Shown here piece after piece: positions 17,273 to 26,059 of a stretch of 64,000 nt of DNA. The position numbers and the translations under genes were made by a program. Position 1 is the first letter of the stretch. Every line of letters starts with the position of its first letter. Source of the DNA: an uncultured Roseovarius sp. (GTDB lineage Bacteria; Pseudomonadota; Alphaproteobacteria; Rhodobacterales; Rhodobacteraceae); the NCBI GenBank assembly GCA_951812895.1, contig OX638333.1, positions 2,460,001 through 2,524,000 on the forward strand, in the 5' to 3' direction. The notes below the pieces were generated by a model, which was given only the letters and a program-made list of their open reading frames with translations, was not told where the DNA came from and did no database searches.

Positions 17273-18148
17273 TCAACCATTGCCAAGGCTGTTGATGAAC
17301 AACTTGCTTAGGCCGTGTTTCGGGACATTCGCGGGCCAGACTGCGTAAACACCGACTGGTTCAATTTTCCAGTCTGGGAACATGATCTTTACCGTCTCGT
17401 CCGCGATATAGGGTGCTGCCAGGAATTCGGGAACGATGGCTAATCCCGCCCCGGCCCGCGCCAGTCGGCAAAGGGCATGGGCGTCGTTTACGCTCGTCCC
17501 GATACTGGGTTTGAGTGTTACGGATGACTCTCCGGCTTTTTCAAAGGTTGGCCGAATGGATTGCACCGGTGTGAGTGACAACCAGTCCCAGTCTTCAAGA
17601 TCGGCAGGCGAGGCCGATACGTTTCGATTTGCCAGATAGTTCGGAGAGACAACAAGCCGTCGCTCTGCATTGTATAGTTTCTTTGCCTTCAATGTACTGT
17701 CTTCAAGCCAACCCATTCGGATCGCGATGTCAAATCCACCACTGATAAGTTCCCGACGTGTATCAGAAAAATCAATGTGCAGGCGAACCCCGGGATATTT
17801 TACGACAAAGGCACCAATCCTGTCTGTTAGTTGGGATTGAGCAAGAACCGCAGGTGCGGTTATGTGCAATTCTCCCGAAGGTGTGCTGGAATGATCTGAA
17901 ACGGCCTGAATACCTGCCTCTGCGGCCTGTACCATGTCATGGGCAGCAGCAAGCAAACGCCTTCCATCACTCGTAAGCGACAGTTTTCTGGTCGAGCGAT
18001 AGATTAGCGCAGTGCCGAGCCGATTTTCGAGTTGAGAAATATGGTGGCTTACCACAGATGGAGAAAGCCCAAGATCATTCGCCGCAGCCCGAAACGACCC
18101 GTGATCGGCAGTTTTGGCGAATATGGCAATCTGTCGGTAGTGGTCCAT
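17273..18148 (-). CDS. LysR-family transcriptional regulator
   Basis: A complete 291-residue LysR protein. HTH at residues about 17-36 (GSFRAAANDLGLSPSVVSHH), linker helix, then an effector-binding domain (GELHITAPAVLAQSQLTDRI, IRMGWLEDSTLKAKKL) of the type seen in CrgA/DmlR-like subgroups. It is divergent from the NTF2-like gene at 18283. A perfect 8-bp inverted repeat at 18180-18204 in the shared promoter region is a good candidate operator. Confidence 0.92.
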   Translation of the reverse strand: MDHYRQIAIFAKTADHGSFRAAANDLGLSPSVVSHHISQLENRLGTALIYRSTRKLSLTSDGRRLLAAAHDMVQAAEAGIQAVSDHSSTPSGELHITAPAVLAQSQLTDRIGAFVVKYPGVRLHIDFSDTRRELISGGFDIAIRMGWLEDSTLKAKKLYNAERRLVVSPNYLANRNVSASPADLEDWDWLSLTPVQSIRPTFEKAGESSVTLKPSIGTSVNDAHALCRLARAGAGLAIVPEFLAAPYIADETVKIMFPDWKIEPVGVYAVWPANVPKHGLSKLFINSLGNG

Positions 18149-18179
18149 GATAGGTAAAAAATTTCGAACAGTAAAAGCT

Positions 18180-18204
18180 ATTTATTCTACCTAATCGAAT
18201 AAAT
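18180..18204. promoter_or_regulatory. Candidate LysR operator
   Basis: A perfect inverted repeat ATTTATTC - 9 nt - GAATAAAT, containing the T-N11-A pattern of LysR sites, in the 134-nt divergent gap between the LysR gene and the NTF2-like gene. Confidence 0.55.
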
Positions 18205-18282
18205 GACATTCGTCCATATTGGTGTCAGAAGCAGGACCAGCACAGGTTTTGGTCATGCGCTCTCAGCAAACGGAGAAACAAA

Positions 18283-18762
18283 ATGAAATTCCTGCGAAAT
18301 ATCGCCGGGGCATCATCCATCGTGGTTATGAACATGGCCGGTGCTGCTCTGGCCGACGGCAAAACGGCGGTAGCGGCTTTCTATGACTTTCTGAGCAACC
18401 CGGCATCAACCGATCACGCCGATGCGTTCAAGGCAGCGTCTTCAGAGGATTGGATCAGTATCGGAGACTATTCCGGAAACAATAAGACACGTGAAAAATT
18501 CCTCGGGCAGGTCGGCGGGTTTGGCCAACTCATCCCCGATCTGAATTGGGAAGTTCAGGATGTTCTCCAGGATGGAAACCAATATGTTGTGCGCAGCCGC
18601 GCAACGGGAACACCTGTTGGCCCCCTTTTCGGGGTCGATGGCGAGGGGCGGGGATTTGATATCCTGACAATCGACATTCACACAGTCGAAGATGGCAAAG
18701 TTGTTCAGACTTATCATGTCGAAGACTGGGCTGGAGCACTGCAGCAGTTGAGTGGCCGGTAA
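18283..18762 (+). CDS. Secreted NTF2/SnoaL-like protein (ester cyclase fold)
   Basis: A 159-residue protein with a signal peptide (cleavage near ALADGKTA, residue 24-25) and an NTF2-like domain: AVAAFYDFLSNP, an internal PVGPLFGVDGEGRGFDILTIDIH strand pair and a C-terminal TYHVEDWAGALQQL, which matches SnoaL-like polyketide cyclase proteins. Catalysis is not assured. A GGAG precedes the ATG. It is probably controlled by the divergent LysR gene. A terminator follows at 18777. Confidence 0.75.
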   Translation: MKFLRNIAGASSIVVMNMAGAALADGKTAVAAFYDFLSNPASTDHADAFKAASSEDWISIGDYSGNNKTREKFLGQVGGFGQLIPDLNWEVQDVLQDGNQYVVRSRATGTPVGPLFGVDGEGRGFDILTIDIHTVEDGKVVQTYHVEDWAGALQQLSGR

Positions 18763-18776
18763 GCAAATACCTAATA

Positions 18777-18806
18777 AAATGCCCGCATCGTGCTGATGCG
18801 GGCATT
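18777..18806. terminator. Terminator hairpin between the NTF2-like gene and the pckA region
   Basis: A perfect 12-bp stem (AATGCCCGCATC / GATGCGGGCATT) with a GTGCT loop. T-rich sequence lies on the plus side and A-rich sequence on the other, so it may serve both the NTF2-like gene and the minus-strand pckA transcript. Confidence 0.75.
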
Positions 18807-18830
18807 CAATTTTCATATGCCATCGAAGTA

Positions 18831-18909
18831 TTAACCGATCGCTGCGGCCTTCACATCATCGTCGATGAACGGCAGGTACTGATCAAAATTGTCCGTAAAC
18901 ATCTTCACC
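18831..18909 (-). pseudogene. Diverged duplicate of the last 26 codons of pckA
   Basis: These 79 nt match the real 3' end of pckA (19495-19573) at 70 of 79 positions, including the stop codon. Translated, the copy reads [20 protein letters not shown] and on to AAAIG; the intact gene has Ala for Thr and Glu for Asp, and all other differences are silent. No start or upstream pckA sequence is attached, although weak similarity (AGTTTGCCG versus AGTTTGGCCG) may resume just beyond. This is a remnant of an older pckA end, displaced by the segment at 18910-19494. Confidence 0.85.
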
Positions 18910-18939
18910 TTCAAACTCACAGTTTGCCGGAACGACACC

Positions 18940-19488
18940 CTATGAGATTTGAGGCTGCATCTCGCAACTAAGCAGATTGGCACCCTGCACGACATCAAAT
19001 TCAATCTCATAGATTAGCTCACCCTCCCGGCGCGCTGAAAGGGTCCAGGGCCCGGGTGTAAGTTCGTAGTCGTATTCGAACGAAAAACCGACATATGTCG
19101 GCTCGCTCGCCGAAAAAAAGTTTGGCCAGCTTTCTTGCACCGTTCCGTCAGTACCCTGTGGGGGATGTTCCACGTAAACCGTGGCGTTGCCTTCGAATTC
19201 CGGCCTGACCTGAACGACAATGCCAAACTCAACACCGATCTGGGCAGGCACTGTTGTGCCCCTCACCAGAAACTCCGGCGTTTGATAAATCAGGCCAATC
19301 GTACCGGAGAGCGTATCTTCCGCCTCGGCAAAATCGCTCGGCTCGACGGCGCAAAAATATCCGAACTCGATTGTAGCAACGCCCGGTATCTTAGAGCTGG
19401 CAAAGATGCCGGACCCACTGCTCAAAAACGCGGCAATTGCGAGCCACAGCGTTGTTGCTAAAATCCTGAACAATGAGTTCTTTTGCAA
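18940..19488 (-). CDS. Secreted DUF3859-like protein
   Basis: A 182-residue protein with an N-terminal signal sequence (LATTLWLAIAAFLSSGSGIFA) and a beta-rich domain ending GTVQESWPNFFSASEPTYVG, FSFEYDYELTPGPWTLSA. This looks like DUF3859 from memory; function unknown. The frame opens with TTG (19488), 6 nt after the pckA stop, and no ATG is available; the true start is uncertain. It lies between two copies of the pckA 3' end, so it appears to be an acquired gene now co-transcribed with pckA. Confidence 0.7.
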   Translation of the reverse strand: MQKNSLFRILATTLWLAIAAFLSSGSGIFASSKIPGVATIEFGYFCAVEPSDFAEAEDTLSGTIGLIYQTPEFLVRGTTVPAQIGVEFGIVVQVRPEFEGNATVYVEHPPQGTDGTVQESWPNFFSASEPTYVGFSFEYDYELTPGPWTLSARREGELIYEIEFDVVQGANLLSCEMQPQIS

Positions 19489-19494
19489 ATTCCC

Positions 19495-21093
19495 TTACCC
19501 GATCGCCGCCGCCTTCACATCGTCATCGATAAACGGCAGGTACTGTTCGAAATTGTCCGCAAACATCTTCACCAGTTTGGCCGCCTGATTATCATAGCCT
19601 TCGTTGTCGCCCCATGTCCGGCGCGGGTCGAGCAGCACTTCGGGCACGCCCGGCACATTCACGGGCACGTCAAAGCCGAAATTTTTGTCCTTGCGGAAAT
19701 CGACCTTTGACAATGATCCGTCCAGCGCAGCCGTCAGCAATGCGCGAGTGGCCTTGATCGGCATCCTCGACCCGGTGCCATAGGCCCCGCCGGTCCAGCC
19801 GGTATTGACCAGCCAGCAGGTCGCACCATGCTTGGCAATCTTGTCGCGCAACAGGTTACCATAGGCCTCTGGCCGGCGCGGCATGAACGGGGCGCCGAAA
19901 CATGTCGAAAAAGTTGGCTGAGGCTCTGTCACGCCGCGCTCTGTTCCGGCGACCTTGGCGGTGAACCCGGATAGAAAGTGATACATCGCCTGCGCCGGTG
20001 TCAGCCGTGCAATCGGCGGCAGTACACCAAAGGCGTCACAAGTCAGCATGATGATGTTTTTCGGATGTCCGCCCAGCGAAGTTGAAGAAGCATTTGAGAT
20101 ATAGTGCAGCGGATAGGCACAGCGCATATTCGCGGTCAGGCTGTCATCCTGAAAATCAAGCTCCAGCGTTTCCTCGTCGTACACCATGTTTTCGATAACG
20201 GTGCCGAATTTGGATGTCGTGGCGTAAATCTCCGGTTCTGCTTCGGGGTCCAGGTTGATCGTCTTGGCATAGCATCCACCCTCAAAGTTAAAGGTGCCGC
20301 GATCTGACCAGCCATGTTCGTCATCCCCGATCAACACCCGATCCGGATCGGCGGAAAGGGTGGTTTTACCGGTGCCGGACAGGCCAAAGAACACGGCGGT
20401 ATCAACCGGGTTGCCCTTGGCATGGTTGGCAGAGCAATGCATCGGCATGATGCCTTTTTCCGGCAGCAGGTAATTCAGCAGGGTGAAAACAGATTTCTTG
20501 TTCTCGCCCGCATATTCGGTTCCGCCGATCAGGATCATCTTGCGGTCAAAATTCATTGCGATGACTGTTTCTGACCGACAGCTATGTTTTTCAGGGTTGG
20601 CCAGAAAGCTGGGGCAATTGATCACGGTGAAATCAGCGATAAACCGGTCCAGTGCTTCGCGTTCCGGACGGCGCAGCATGGTTCGGATGAACAGCCCGTG
20701 CCAAGCCAGTTCAGTAATCATACGCACACTAATTGAATGCGACGGGTCAGCGCCGCCGACCAGGTCCTGCACATAATAGGTGCCTCCCTGCATATGCGCG
20801 ATCATGTCGTCATAGAGCGCATCAAACCCCTCGGGGCTCATCTCCGCGTTGTTTTCCCACCAGATCGTGTCGGCAACGCTGTCGGTCTTGACCACATGCT
20901 TGTCCTTGGGGGACCGTCCGGTGAATTTCCCGGTCGAGACGAGGAAGGTTCCGCCACGACCCAAACGGCCTTCGCCGTTTTGCAGGGCCGCTTCGATCAA
21001 TGCGGGTTCGATATAATTGTAGCAGACATTTTCCAGTCCTGTGATGCCTTGATCTTCAAGCTGGAATTGCGGGTTAACCCGTCCGGATGTCAT
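19495..21093 (-). CDS. pckA: Phosphoenolpyruvate carboxykinase (ATP)
   Basis: A 532-residue ATP-dependent PEP carboxykinase, which converts oxaloacetate and ATP to phosphoenolpyruvate at the entry to gluconeogenesis. Signatures: the P-loop GLSGTGKTT (residues about 237-245), the kinase-2 region [24 protein letters not shown] and [13 protein letters not shown]. Length is normal. It lies next to chvI-chvG, a conserved alphaproteobacterial neighbourhood. Candidate LacI-type operators lie upstream at 21240-21270. Its 3' end is duplicated at 18831-18909. Confidence 0.97.
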   Translation of the reverse strand: MTSGRVNPQFQLEDQGITGLENVCYNYIEPALIEAALQNGEGRLGRGGTFLVSTGKFTGRSPKDKHVVKTDSVADTIWWENNAEMSPEGFDALYDDMIAHMQGGTYYVQDLVGGADPSHSISVRMITELAWHGLFIRTMLRRPEREALDRFIADFTVINCPSFLANPEKHSCRSETVIAMNFDRKMILIGGTEYAGENKKSVFTLLNYLLPEKGIMPMHCSANHAKGNPVDTAVFFGLSGTGKTTLSADPDRVLIGDDEHGWSDRGTFNFEGGCYAKTINLDPEAEPEIYATTSKFGTVIENMVYDEETLELDFQDDSLTANMRCAYPLHYISNASSTSLGGHPKNIIMLTCDAFGVLPPIARLTPAQAMYHFLSGFTAKVAGTERGVTEPQPTFSTCFGAPFMPRRPEAYGNLLRDKIAKHGATCWLVNTGWTGGAYGTGSRMPIKATRALLTAALDGSLSKVDFRKDKNFGFDVPVNVPGVPEVLLDPRRTWGDNEGYDNQAAKLVKMFADNFEQYLPFIDDDVKAAAIG

Positions 21094-21129
21094 CAGTTTG
21101 CGCTCCTGTTTCGCAATGGTTGCACGCGG

Positions 21130-21146
21130 GCGAACATATCGTTCGC
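21130..21146 (-). promoter_or_regulatory. Short inverted repeat in the pckA upstream region
   Basis: GCGAAC - 5 nt - GTTCGC, 37 nt before the pckA start codon. It could be a 5' UTR hairpin or a protein site; nothing more can be said from one copy. Confidence 0.25.
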
Positions 21147-21239
21147 GGCGTCGGCCCTATGGCCGCCCAGCGGTGGATGTCACCAATTGCGGGCCTCTTA
21201 ACATGTCGATTTAAGGAATGAACAGGTCGGTTTGAAGGA

Positions 21240-21270
21240 GTTAGCGCAACCAAGTCCAAGTTAGCGCAAT
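21240..21270. promoter_or_regulatory. Two direct copies of a LacI-type (CceR/PckR-like) operator
   Basis: GTTAGCGCAAC (21240-21250) and GTTAGCGCAAT (21260-21270), spaced 20 bp start to start, two helical turns. Each is close to the palindrome GTTAGCGCTAAC, which I recall as the motif of the alphaproteobacterial carbon regulator CceR/PckR. The position, in the 369-nt gap between divergent pckA and chvI and nearer pckA, fits control of gluconeogenesis. Confidence 0.5.
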
Positions 21271-21462
21271 CACAGCGCGAGCCTGCCGATGATCATAGGG
21301 CGCTGACTGGAAAAGTGAGTCAATTTAGCCATTCCTAAGATTTTTTAGCGTCAAATGAGGGGGAGTAATCAACCGATTCGCACTTTGGGATTGATTGTAA
21401 AGCTAAAAAAGGCGCATAGTAGGGAAAAAAGCAGGCAACAGAGCAGTTAAAGGGAATTTCCA

Positions 21463-22164
21463 ATGTCAAAGATCGCCCTTGTGGACGATGACAGAAATAT
21501 TCTGACATCGGTTTCTATGACTCTCGAGGCAGAGGGTTTTGAGGTAGAAACATATAATGATGGCCAACAGGCCTTTGATGCATTCAGCAAGAAGCTGCCG
21601 GATATGGCGGTGCTGGATATCAAGATGCCCCGTATGGACGGGATGGACCTGTTACAGCGGCTACGTCAGAAAACAGCAATACCCGTTATTTTCCTCACCT
21701 CGAAAGATGATGAAATTGACGAAGTACTGGGTCCGCGCATGGGCGCGGATGACTATGTGAAAAAGCCGTTTTCACAAAGACTTCTGGTCGAGCGCATTCG
21801 TGCGCTTCTGCGCCGCCAGGAGGCGGTTGCCGGAGATATTGTCGGAGATACTGAAGATACCAAGGTGATCGAACGCGGTGATCTGCGGATGGACCCGTTG
21901 CGCCATGCGGTGGCATGGAAGGGCAGCGACGTTTCTCTCACAGTGACTGAATTTTTGCTGCTTCAGGCATTGGCGCAACGCCCGGGTTTTGTCAAAAGCC
22001 GCGACCAGCTGATGGATGTGGCCTATGACGATCAGGTTTACGTAGATGACCGTACCATCGACAGCCATATCAAACGTCTGCGCAAGAAAATGCGCATGGT
22101 TGATCAGGAGTTCTCGGCGATCGAAACGCTTTATGGTATTGGTTACAGGTATAACGAAGAATAA
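21463..22164 (+). CDS. chvI: Response regulator ChvI
   Basis: A 233-residue OmpR/PhoB-type response regulator. Receiver domain with acidic pocket DDD (residues 8-10), phospho-acceptor D52 in [13 protein letters not shown], conserved Lys in DDYVKKPF; then a winged-helix DNA-binding domain ([38 protein letters not shown]). The chvI-chvG-hprK order next to pckA identifies it as ChvI, which controls envelope, acid-stress and host-interaction genes in related bacteria. The stop overlaps the chvG start by one base. Confidence 0.95.
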   Translation: MSKIALVDDDRNILTSVSMTLEAEGFEVETYNDGQQAFDAFSKKLPDMAVLDIKMPRMDGMDLLQRLRQKTAIPVIFLTSKDDEIDEVLGPRMGADDYVKKPFSQRLLVERIRALLRRQEAVAGDIVGDTEDTKVIERGDLRMDPLRHAVAWKGSDVSLTVTEFLLLQALAQRPGFVKSRDQLMDVAYDDQVYVDDRTIDSHIKRLRKKMRMVDQEFSAIETLYGIGYRYNEE

Positions 22165-23894
22165 TGGCGCTCGCAGAAGGGATAAGTTTGCGGGATCATT
22201 CGCACTCACATTCCGACCCGGAAGATGACGGTGTTGTTCTGGGCGACGATTTTGTCGCCCCCAAGGACGATGTCGAGGAAGAACTGCGCGCCCGGCGGGC
22301 GCGCCGCGGATATTTGTCGCGCAGCAACTCATCACTTACGCGGAAGATCATTACTTTCAACCTGATCGCGCTTAACGTTCTTGTCGCGGGCATTCTGTAT
22401 CTCAATTCGTCTCGAGATGGGTTGGCGCAACAGCGCGCCAACAGTCTGGTCAGTGATGTTGAACTCATCGCTGATGTGTTCGAGGCACAGCTTCCCGCCG
22501 CGGCACCTGTGAACCTCGTCACCGGTGACGGTGTAAACGTGTCGGAAACGCTGAACGGCCTGGATATTCAATCCGGTATTGAAGTGTATGTCTTTGACAT
22601 CGACTCGCGCCTCGCCGGTAGTGTTGTCGGATCACTTCCACCCCCCGGTGGAGTTAGAGAACTTCAACCTACTATTATTACCGATGGCGTAAATTGGCTG
22701 TGGAATACGATATCCGGACCTTTTTCTGCGGGTTCTAAACTCCGAGCGCCTCCATCCGTCGAAGATCAGGCACGCGCACTTGTAGGCCCTACTCTGGAAA
22801 CCGGAACGCGTGTTGGCCATGGTGAGCGGCAAAACTCAACCGTTTTCTCTGTTGCCAGCCCGATCATGCGCGGGTCTGAACCTGTTGGTGTTGTTGCTCT
22901 GGCCAGTGTTTCGGGGGAAATTGACCATCTGGTTCGGCTTGAACGTGAACGCGTACTTCAGATGTTTCTGGTGGCAACGCTGGTTTCTGTCGGGCTTAGC
23001 CTGATACTGGCCTCAACCATCGCCAATCCTCTGGCAGAGCTTGCGGCGGCTGCCGAAATAGGTGGCGCCCGAAATCGTGGCGAAGGACAACAAAGCGGTG
23101 GGCGCATCCGCATCCCCGACCTGACCGCGCGTCCGGATGAAATAGGACGGCTCAGCGGGGCATTACGCGGCATGGTCTCTGCGCTTTACCACCGGATCGA
23201 CGGAAATGAACAATTTGCCGCTGATGTGGCACATGAAATCAAGAACCCCTTGGCCTCTTTACGCTCAGCCGTGGGCACGATGCGCCTGGCCAAACGCGAG
23301 GATCAGCGTCACAAACTCCTTGATGTGATCGAACATGACGTCCGCAGGCTGGACCGTTTGGTCAGCGACATTTCCAACGCATCGCGTTTGGACAGTGAAC
23401 TGGTCAAGGAAGAACAGGAAGCCTTTGACCTGATCACTATGCTGGGCAATCTCGGACAATATCTGGGCGAGCAGGCCGAAAAGAAGGGGATTGAGTTCAT
23501 TACCGATTTCCCTGACCAACCGATTGTTATGACCGGGCTGGAGGGGCGCCTCGCGCAGGTTTTTGTCAATTTGATCACCAACGCCACCAGCTTTTGCGAA
23601 GATGGCGATGCGATCCGCCTTTGGGCGCGGATGCGTGACAACCGCGTCGTTGTCGTCGTTGAAGACACAGGTCCGGGTATCCCGGAACAAGCTTTGGTCA
23701 AGGTATTCCAACGGTTCTATTCACAACGCGATGCCAGTGATTTCGGAAATAATTCCGGTCTGGGCCTTTCGATTTCCAAACAGATTGTTGAGGCACATGA
23801 CGGCGTGATCTGGGCGGAAAACATCCGGCCTACCGATGCTGATATCACCTCTGATCCGCTGGGTGCCCGCTTTGTTGTTGGTCTGCCGGTCTGA
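22164..23894 (+). CDS. chvG: Sensor histidine kinase ChvG
   Basis: A 576-residue membrane kinase. N-terminal cytoplasmic stretch with clustered charged residues, a first TM helix (IITFNLIALNVLVAGILYL), a periplasmic sensor domain of about 200 residues, a second TM helix (FLVATLVSVGLSLILAS), a HAMP linker, phospho-acceptor His357 in DVAHEIKNPLAS, and a HATPase domain (N box LITNATSF, G boxes DTGPGIPE and SGLGLS). It is translationally coupled to chvI through a 1-nt overlap. ChvG phosphorylates ChvI. Confidence 0.95.
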   Translation: MALAEGISLRDHSHSHSDPEDDGVVLGDDFVAPKDDVEEELRARRARRGYLSRSNSSLTRKIITFNLIALNVLVAGILYLNSSRDGLAQQRANSLVSDVELIADVFEAQLPAAAPVNLVTGDGVNVSETLNGLDIQSGIEVYVFDIDSRLAGSVVGSLPPPGGVRELQPTIITDGVNWLWNTISGPFSAGSKLRAPPSVEDQARALVGPTLETGTRVGHGERQNSTVFSVASPIMRGSEPVGVVALASVSGEIDHLVRLERERVLQMFLVATLVSVGLSLILASTIANPLAELAAAAEIGGARNRGEGQQSGGRIRIPDLTARPDEIGRLSGALRGMVSALYHRIDGNEQFAADVAHEIKNPLASLRSAVGTMRLAKREDQRHKLLDVIEHDVRRLDRLVSDISNASRLDSELVKEEQEAFDLITMLGNLGQYLGEQAEKKGIEFITDFPDQPIVMTGLEGRLAQVFVNLITNATSFCEDGDAIRLWARMRDNRVVVVVEDTGPGIPEQALVKVFQRFYSQRDASDFGNNSGLGLSISKQIVEAHDGVIWAENIRPTDADITSDPLGARFVVGLPV

Positions 23895-23899
23895 TCTCA

Positions 23900-24370
23900 A
23901 TGCCTGATGCACCGGACGTACCGGAGAACCCATCGCCTGTTTCTACTGATCCAAACAGCCAGATCCTGCACGCGACAACCATCGCTCATTGTGGGCACGC
24001 CGCAGTAATTCGCGGCAAATCCGGCAGTGGTAAATCCGGCCTGGCATTACAGCTGATCGCCCTTGGAGCCACGCTTGTATCAGATGATCGTACGCTCTTG
24101 ACCAACACCGGTGGAATTCTGCTCGCAGACGCCCCGCAAACCCTGCATGGTCGGATCGAGGCGCGCGGAATCGGCATTCTGAAGGTGCCAGCGGCTGGCC
24201 CATCCCCGGTGTCACTTATCATCGATTTGGACAGTGAAGAGACCGAACGCCTTCCGGCGTTCCACAGTGAAACGATCATGGGCAAGCACATAGCATGCAT
24301 AAAAAAGTCGTATACCCCTCATTTCCCGGCCTCCATTCTGCTATACTTGTCCCATGGCCGCAGCGAATGA
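23900..24370 (+). CDS. hprK: HPr kinase/phosphorylase, short alphaproteobacterial form
   Basis: A 156-residue protein with the P-loop GKSGSGKSG and the following [17 protein letters not shown], the catalytic region of HPr kinase, which phosphorylates HPr on Ser. The N-terminal domain present in Firmicutes HprK is absent, as is usual in alphaproteobacteria. It starts 6 nt after chvG and overlaps rapZ by 17 nt. It belongs to the PTS-Ntr control block with HPr and EIIA downstream. Confidence 0.9.
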   Translation: MPDAPDVPENPSPVSTDPNSQILHATTIAHCGHAAVIRGKSGSGKSGLALQLIALGATLVSDDRTLLTNTGGILLADAPQTLHGRIEARGIGILKVPAAGPSPVSLIIDLDSEETERLPAFHSETIMGKHIACIKKSYTPHFPASILLYLSHGRSE

Positions 24371-25301
24371 GCGACAGATTGCGCTGTTCAGCGAAATGAA
24401 CACTTCAGCCGAGATGAACCGCCTTGTTCTGATTACCGGTCCCTCTGGTGCGGGCCGGACAACGGCCATTCGTGCGCTTGAGGATATGGGTTATGAAGCG
24501 ATTGATAACCTGCCCTTGTCGCTTTTGCCCCGTTTGCTGAACGGGCTGGCCCCGGACAAACCGCTTGCGCTTGGCATCGATGTCCGCAACCGTGATTTTT
24601 CGACCAACGCCCTGATCGAAACCATTGACCGGATCGAAGACGTGCCGGGTTCGGTTCCAACTCAGGTGCTATATATTGATTGCCGCACGGATGTCCTGCT
24701 GCGCCGGTTCTCAGAAACCCGCCGCCGCCACCCGCTGGCCCCGGCAGAAAACGCTGCCGAGGGGATCGCGCGCGAATATGATCTGTTGATCCCCATCAGG
24801 GCACGCGCGGATATTCTGATCGATACATCGGAAATGTCCCCGCATGATCTGCGCTCTGAACTTGAAAACTGGTTTGTTCCCCAAGGTCAAAAGCGCCTTG
24901 CCCTGACTGTGCATTCCTTTTCCTACAAACGTGGTCTGCCCCGCGGGCTGGACATGATTTTGGACTGCAGGTTCCTGCGCAATCCTTATTGGGAGGAACC
25001 GCTGCGGGCGTTCGACGGTCGCAATGCACCGGTTGTTGATTATGTTTCGAATGATCCCCGCTTTGATGAGTTTCGCGAGAAAGTGACCGACCTGGCCCTG
25101 ATGCTGTTGCCGGCATACTCCGAAGAGGGGAAGGCGTACCTGTCGATCGGCTTTGGCTGCACGGGCGGGCAACATCGCAGTGTTGTGATGGCAGAAACTT
25201 TGGCCAAAGCCCTTGCAGACGGGGGCTGGCAGGTGTCTATACGACATCGCGAGCTGGAGCGGCGGAATCTCGGTAACCCATCCTCTCCGCAAAAAGGGTA
25301 A
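24354..25301 (+). CDS. rapZ: RNase adapter RapZ (YvcJ-family NTPase)
   Basis: A 315-residue P-loop protein: Walker [10 protein letters not shown] near the N-terminus, [17 protein letters not shown] near the C-terminus, and [25 protein letters not shown], all family signatures. In enterobacteria RapZ guides decay of the sRNA GlmZ; its role here is less clear. The first ATG (24354) overlaps hprK; ATG 24396 would give 301 residues, nearer the family average, and cannot be excluded. Confidence 0.93.
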   Translation: MAAANERQIALFSEMNTSAEMNRLVLITGPSGAGRTTAIRALEDMGYEAIDNLPLSLLPRLLNGLAPDKPLALGIDVRNRDFSTNALIETIDRIEDVPGSVPTQVLYIDCRTDVLLRRFSETRRRHPLAPAENAAEGIAREYDLLIPIRARADILIDTSEMSPHDLRSELENWFVPQGQKRLALTVHSFSYKRGLPRGLDMILDCRFLRNPYWEEPLRAFDGRNAPVVDYVSNDPRFDEFREKVTDLALMLLPAYSEEGKAYLSIGFGCTGGQHRSVVMAETLAKALADGGWQVSIRHRELERRNLGNPSSPQKG

Positions 25302-25328
25302 CCAACATCACCTGAGGAGACACAGGGG

Positions 25329-25724
25329 TTGATCGGTATTGTGATTGTGGCACATGGCGGGCTGGCAGGGGAGTACCTGAAGGCCATTGAACATGTGGTC
25401 GGCCACCAACCCGGGATGCGTGCCATAACGATTGAGCGCGACCACGACAGAGCCGAAAAGCAAGACGAAATCTGCACAGCCGCCAATGAGGTTGATACCG
25501 GTGACGGGGTTCTGATTGTCACTGATATCTTCGGCGGCTCCCCGTCAAATCTCTCGCTCAAGGCCTGCCAGCCAGAGGATCGGCGTATCCTTTACGGGGC
25601 CAACATGCCGATGCTGATCAAACTGGCCAAAAGCCGCCACCTCAGCCTTCTGAATGCCACTCGCGCTGCACTCGATGCGGGCCGCAAGTATATCGACAGT
25701 CATAACGTAGCTGGAAACGGATAG
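25329..25724 (+). CDS. PTS system mannose-type EIIA component
   Basis: A 131-residue EIIA-Man domain protein starting IGIVIVAHGGLAGEY, with the active-site His in VAHGGLA (residue 9) and the conserved DIFGGSPSNLSL. It starts with TTG at 25329, behind GAGGAG at about 25313. It is probably a regulatory phosphate acceptor of the PTS-Ntr branch, since no sugar-specific EIIB/EIIC genes are near. It precedes the HPr gene by 10 nt. Confidence 0.92.
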   Translation: MIGIVIVAHGGLAGEYLKAIEHVVGHQPGMRAITIERDHDRAEKQDEICTAANEVDTGDGVLIVTDIFGGSPSNLSLKACQPEDRRILYGANMPMLIKLAKSRHLSLLNATRAALDAGRKYIDSHNVAGNG

Positions 25725-25734
25725 TGAAAAAAAC

Positions 25735-26022
25735 ATGACGACCATGACCGAATCCATTACCCGGAAACTCGAGATCGTGAATGTCAAAGGTTTGCATGCG
25801 CGCGCCTCTGCCAAGCTCGTTGAAGTGGTAGAAGGGTTTGACGCAACCGCAGAAGTGTCATTCGAGGGTCAGAGTGCCGGTGCAGACAGTATTATGGGTC
25901 TTTTGATGTTGGCAGCACCCTACGGAAGCACTATTGACGTGCGGGTCTGGGGCCCGGATGCTGAAGCTCTGGCAGATGCGGTCGAAACTTTGGTGGCCGG
26001 ACGCTTCGGAGAAGAGATGTAA
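25735..26022 (+). CDS. HPr-family phosphocarrier protein
   Basis: A 95-residue HPr. It has the phospho-acceptor His in VKGLHARASAK (about residue 22) and the region around the regulatory Ser (AGADSIMGLLMLAAPYGS), the likely target of HprK upstream. It transfers phosphate from EI, whose gene is not in this window, to EIIA. It is encoded with EIIA in one operon. Confidence 0.93.
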   Translation: MTTMTESITRKLEIVNVKGLHARASAKLVEVVEGFDATAEVSFEGQSAGADSIMGLLMLAAPYGSTIDVRVWGPDAEALADAVETLVAGRFGEEM

Positions 26023-26059
26023 CAGCGCAGGCAATATGCGCGGGGACAGGAAGAACCAC

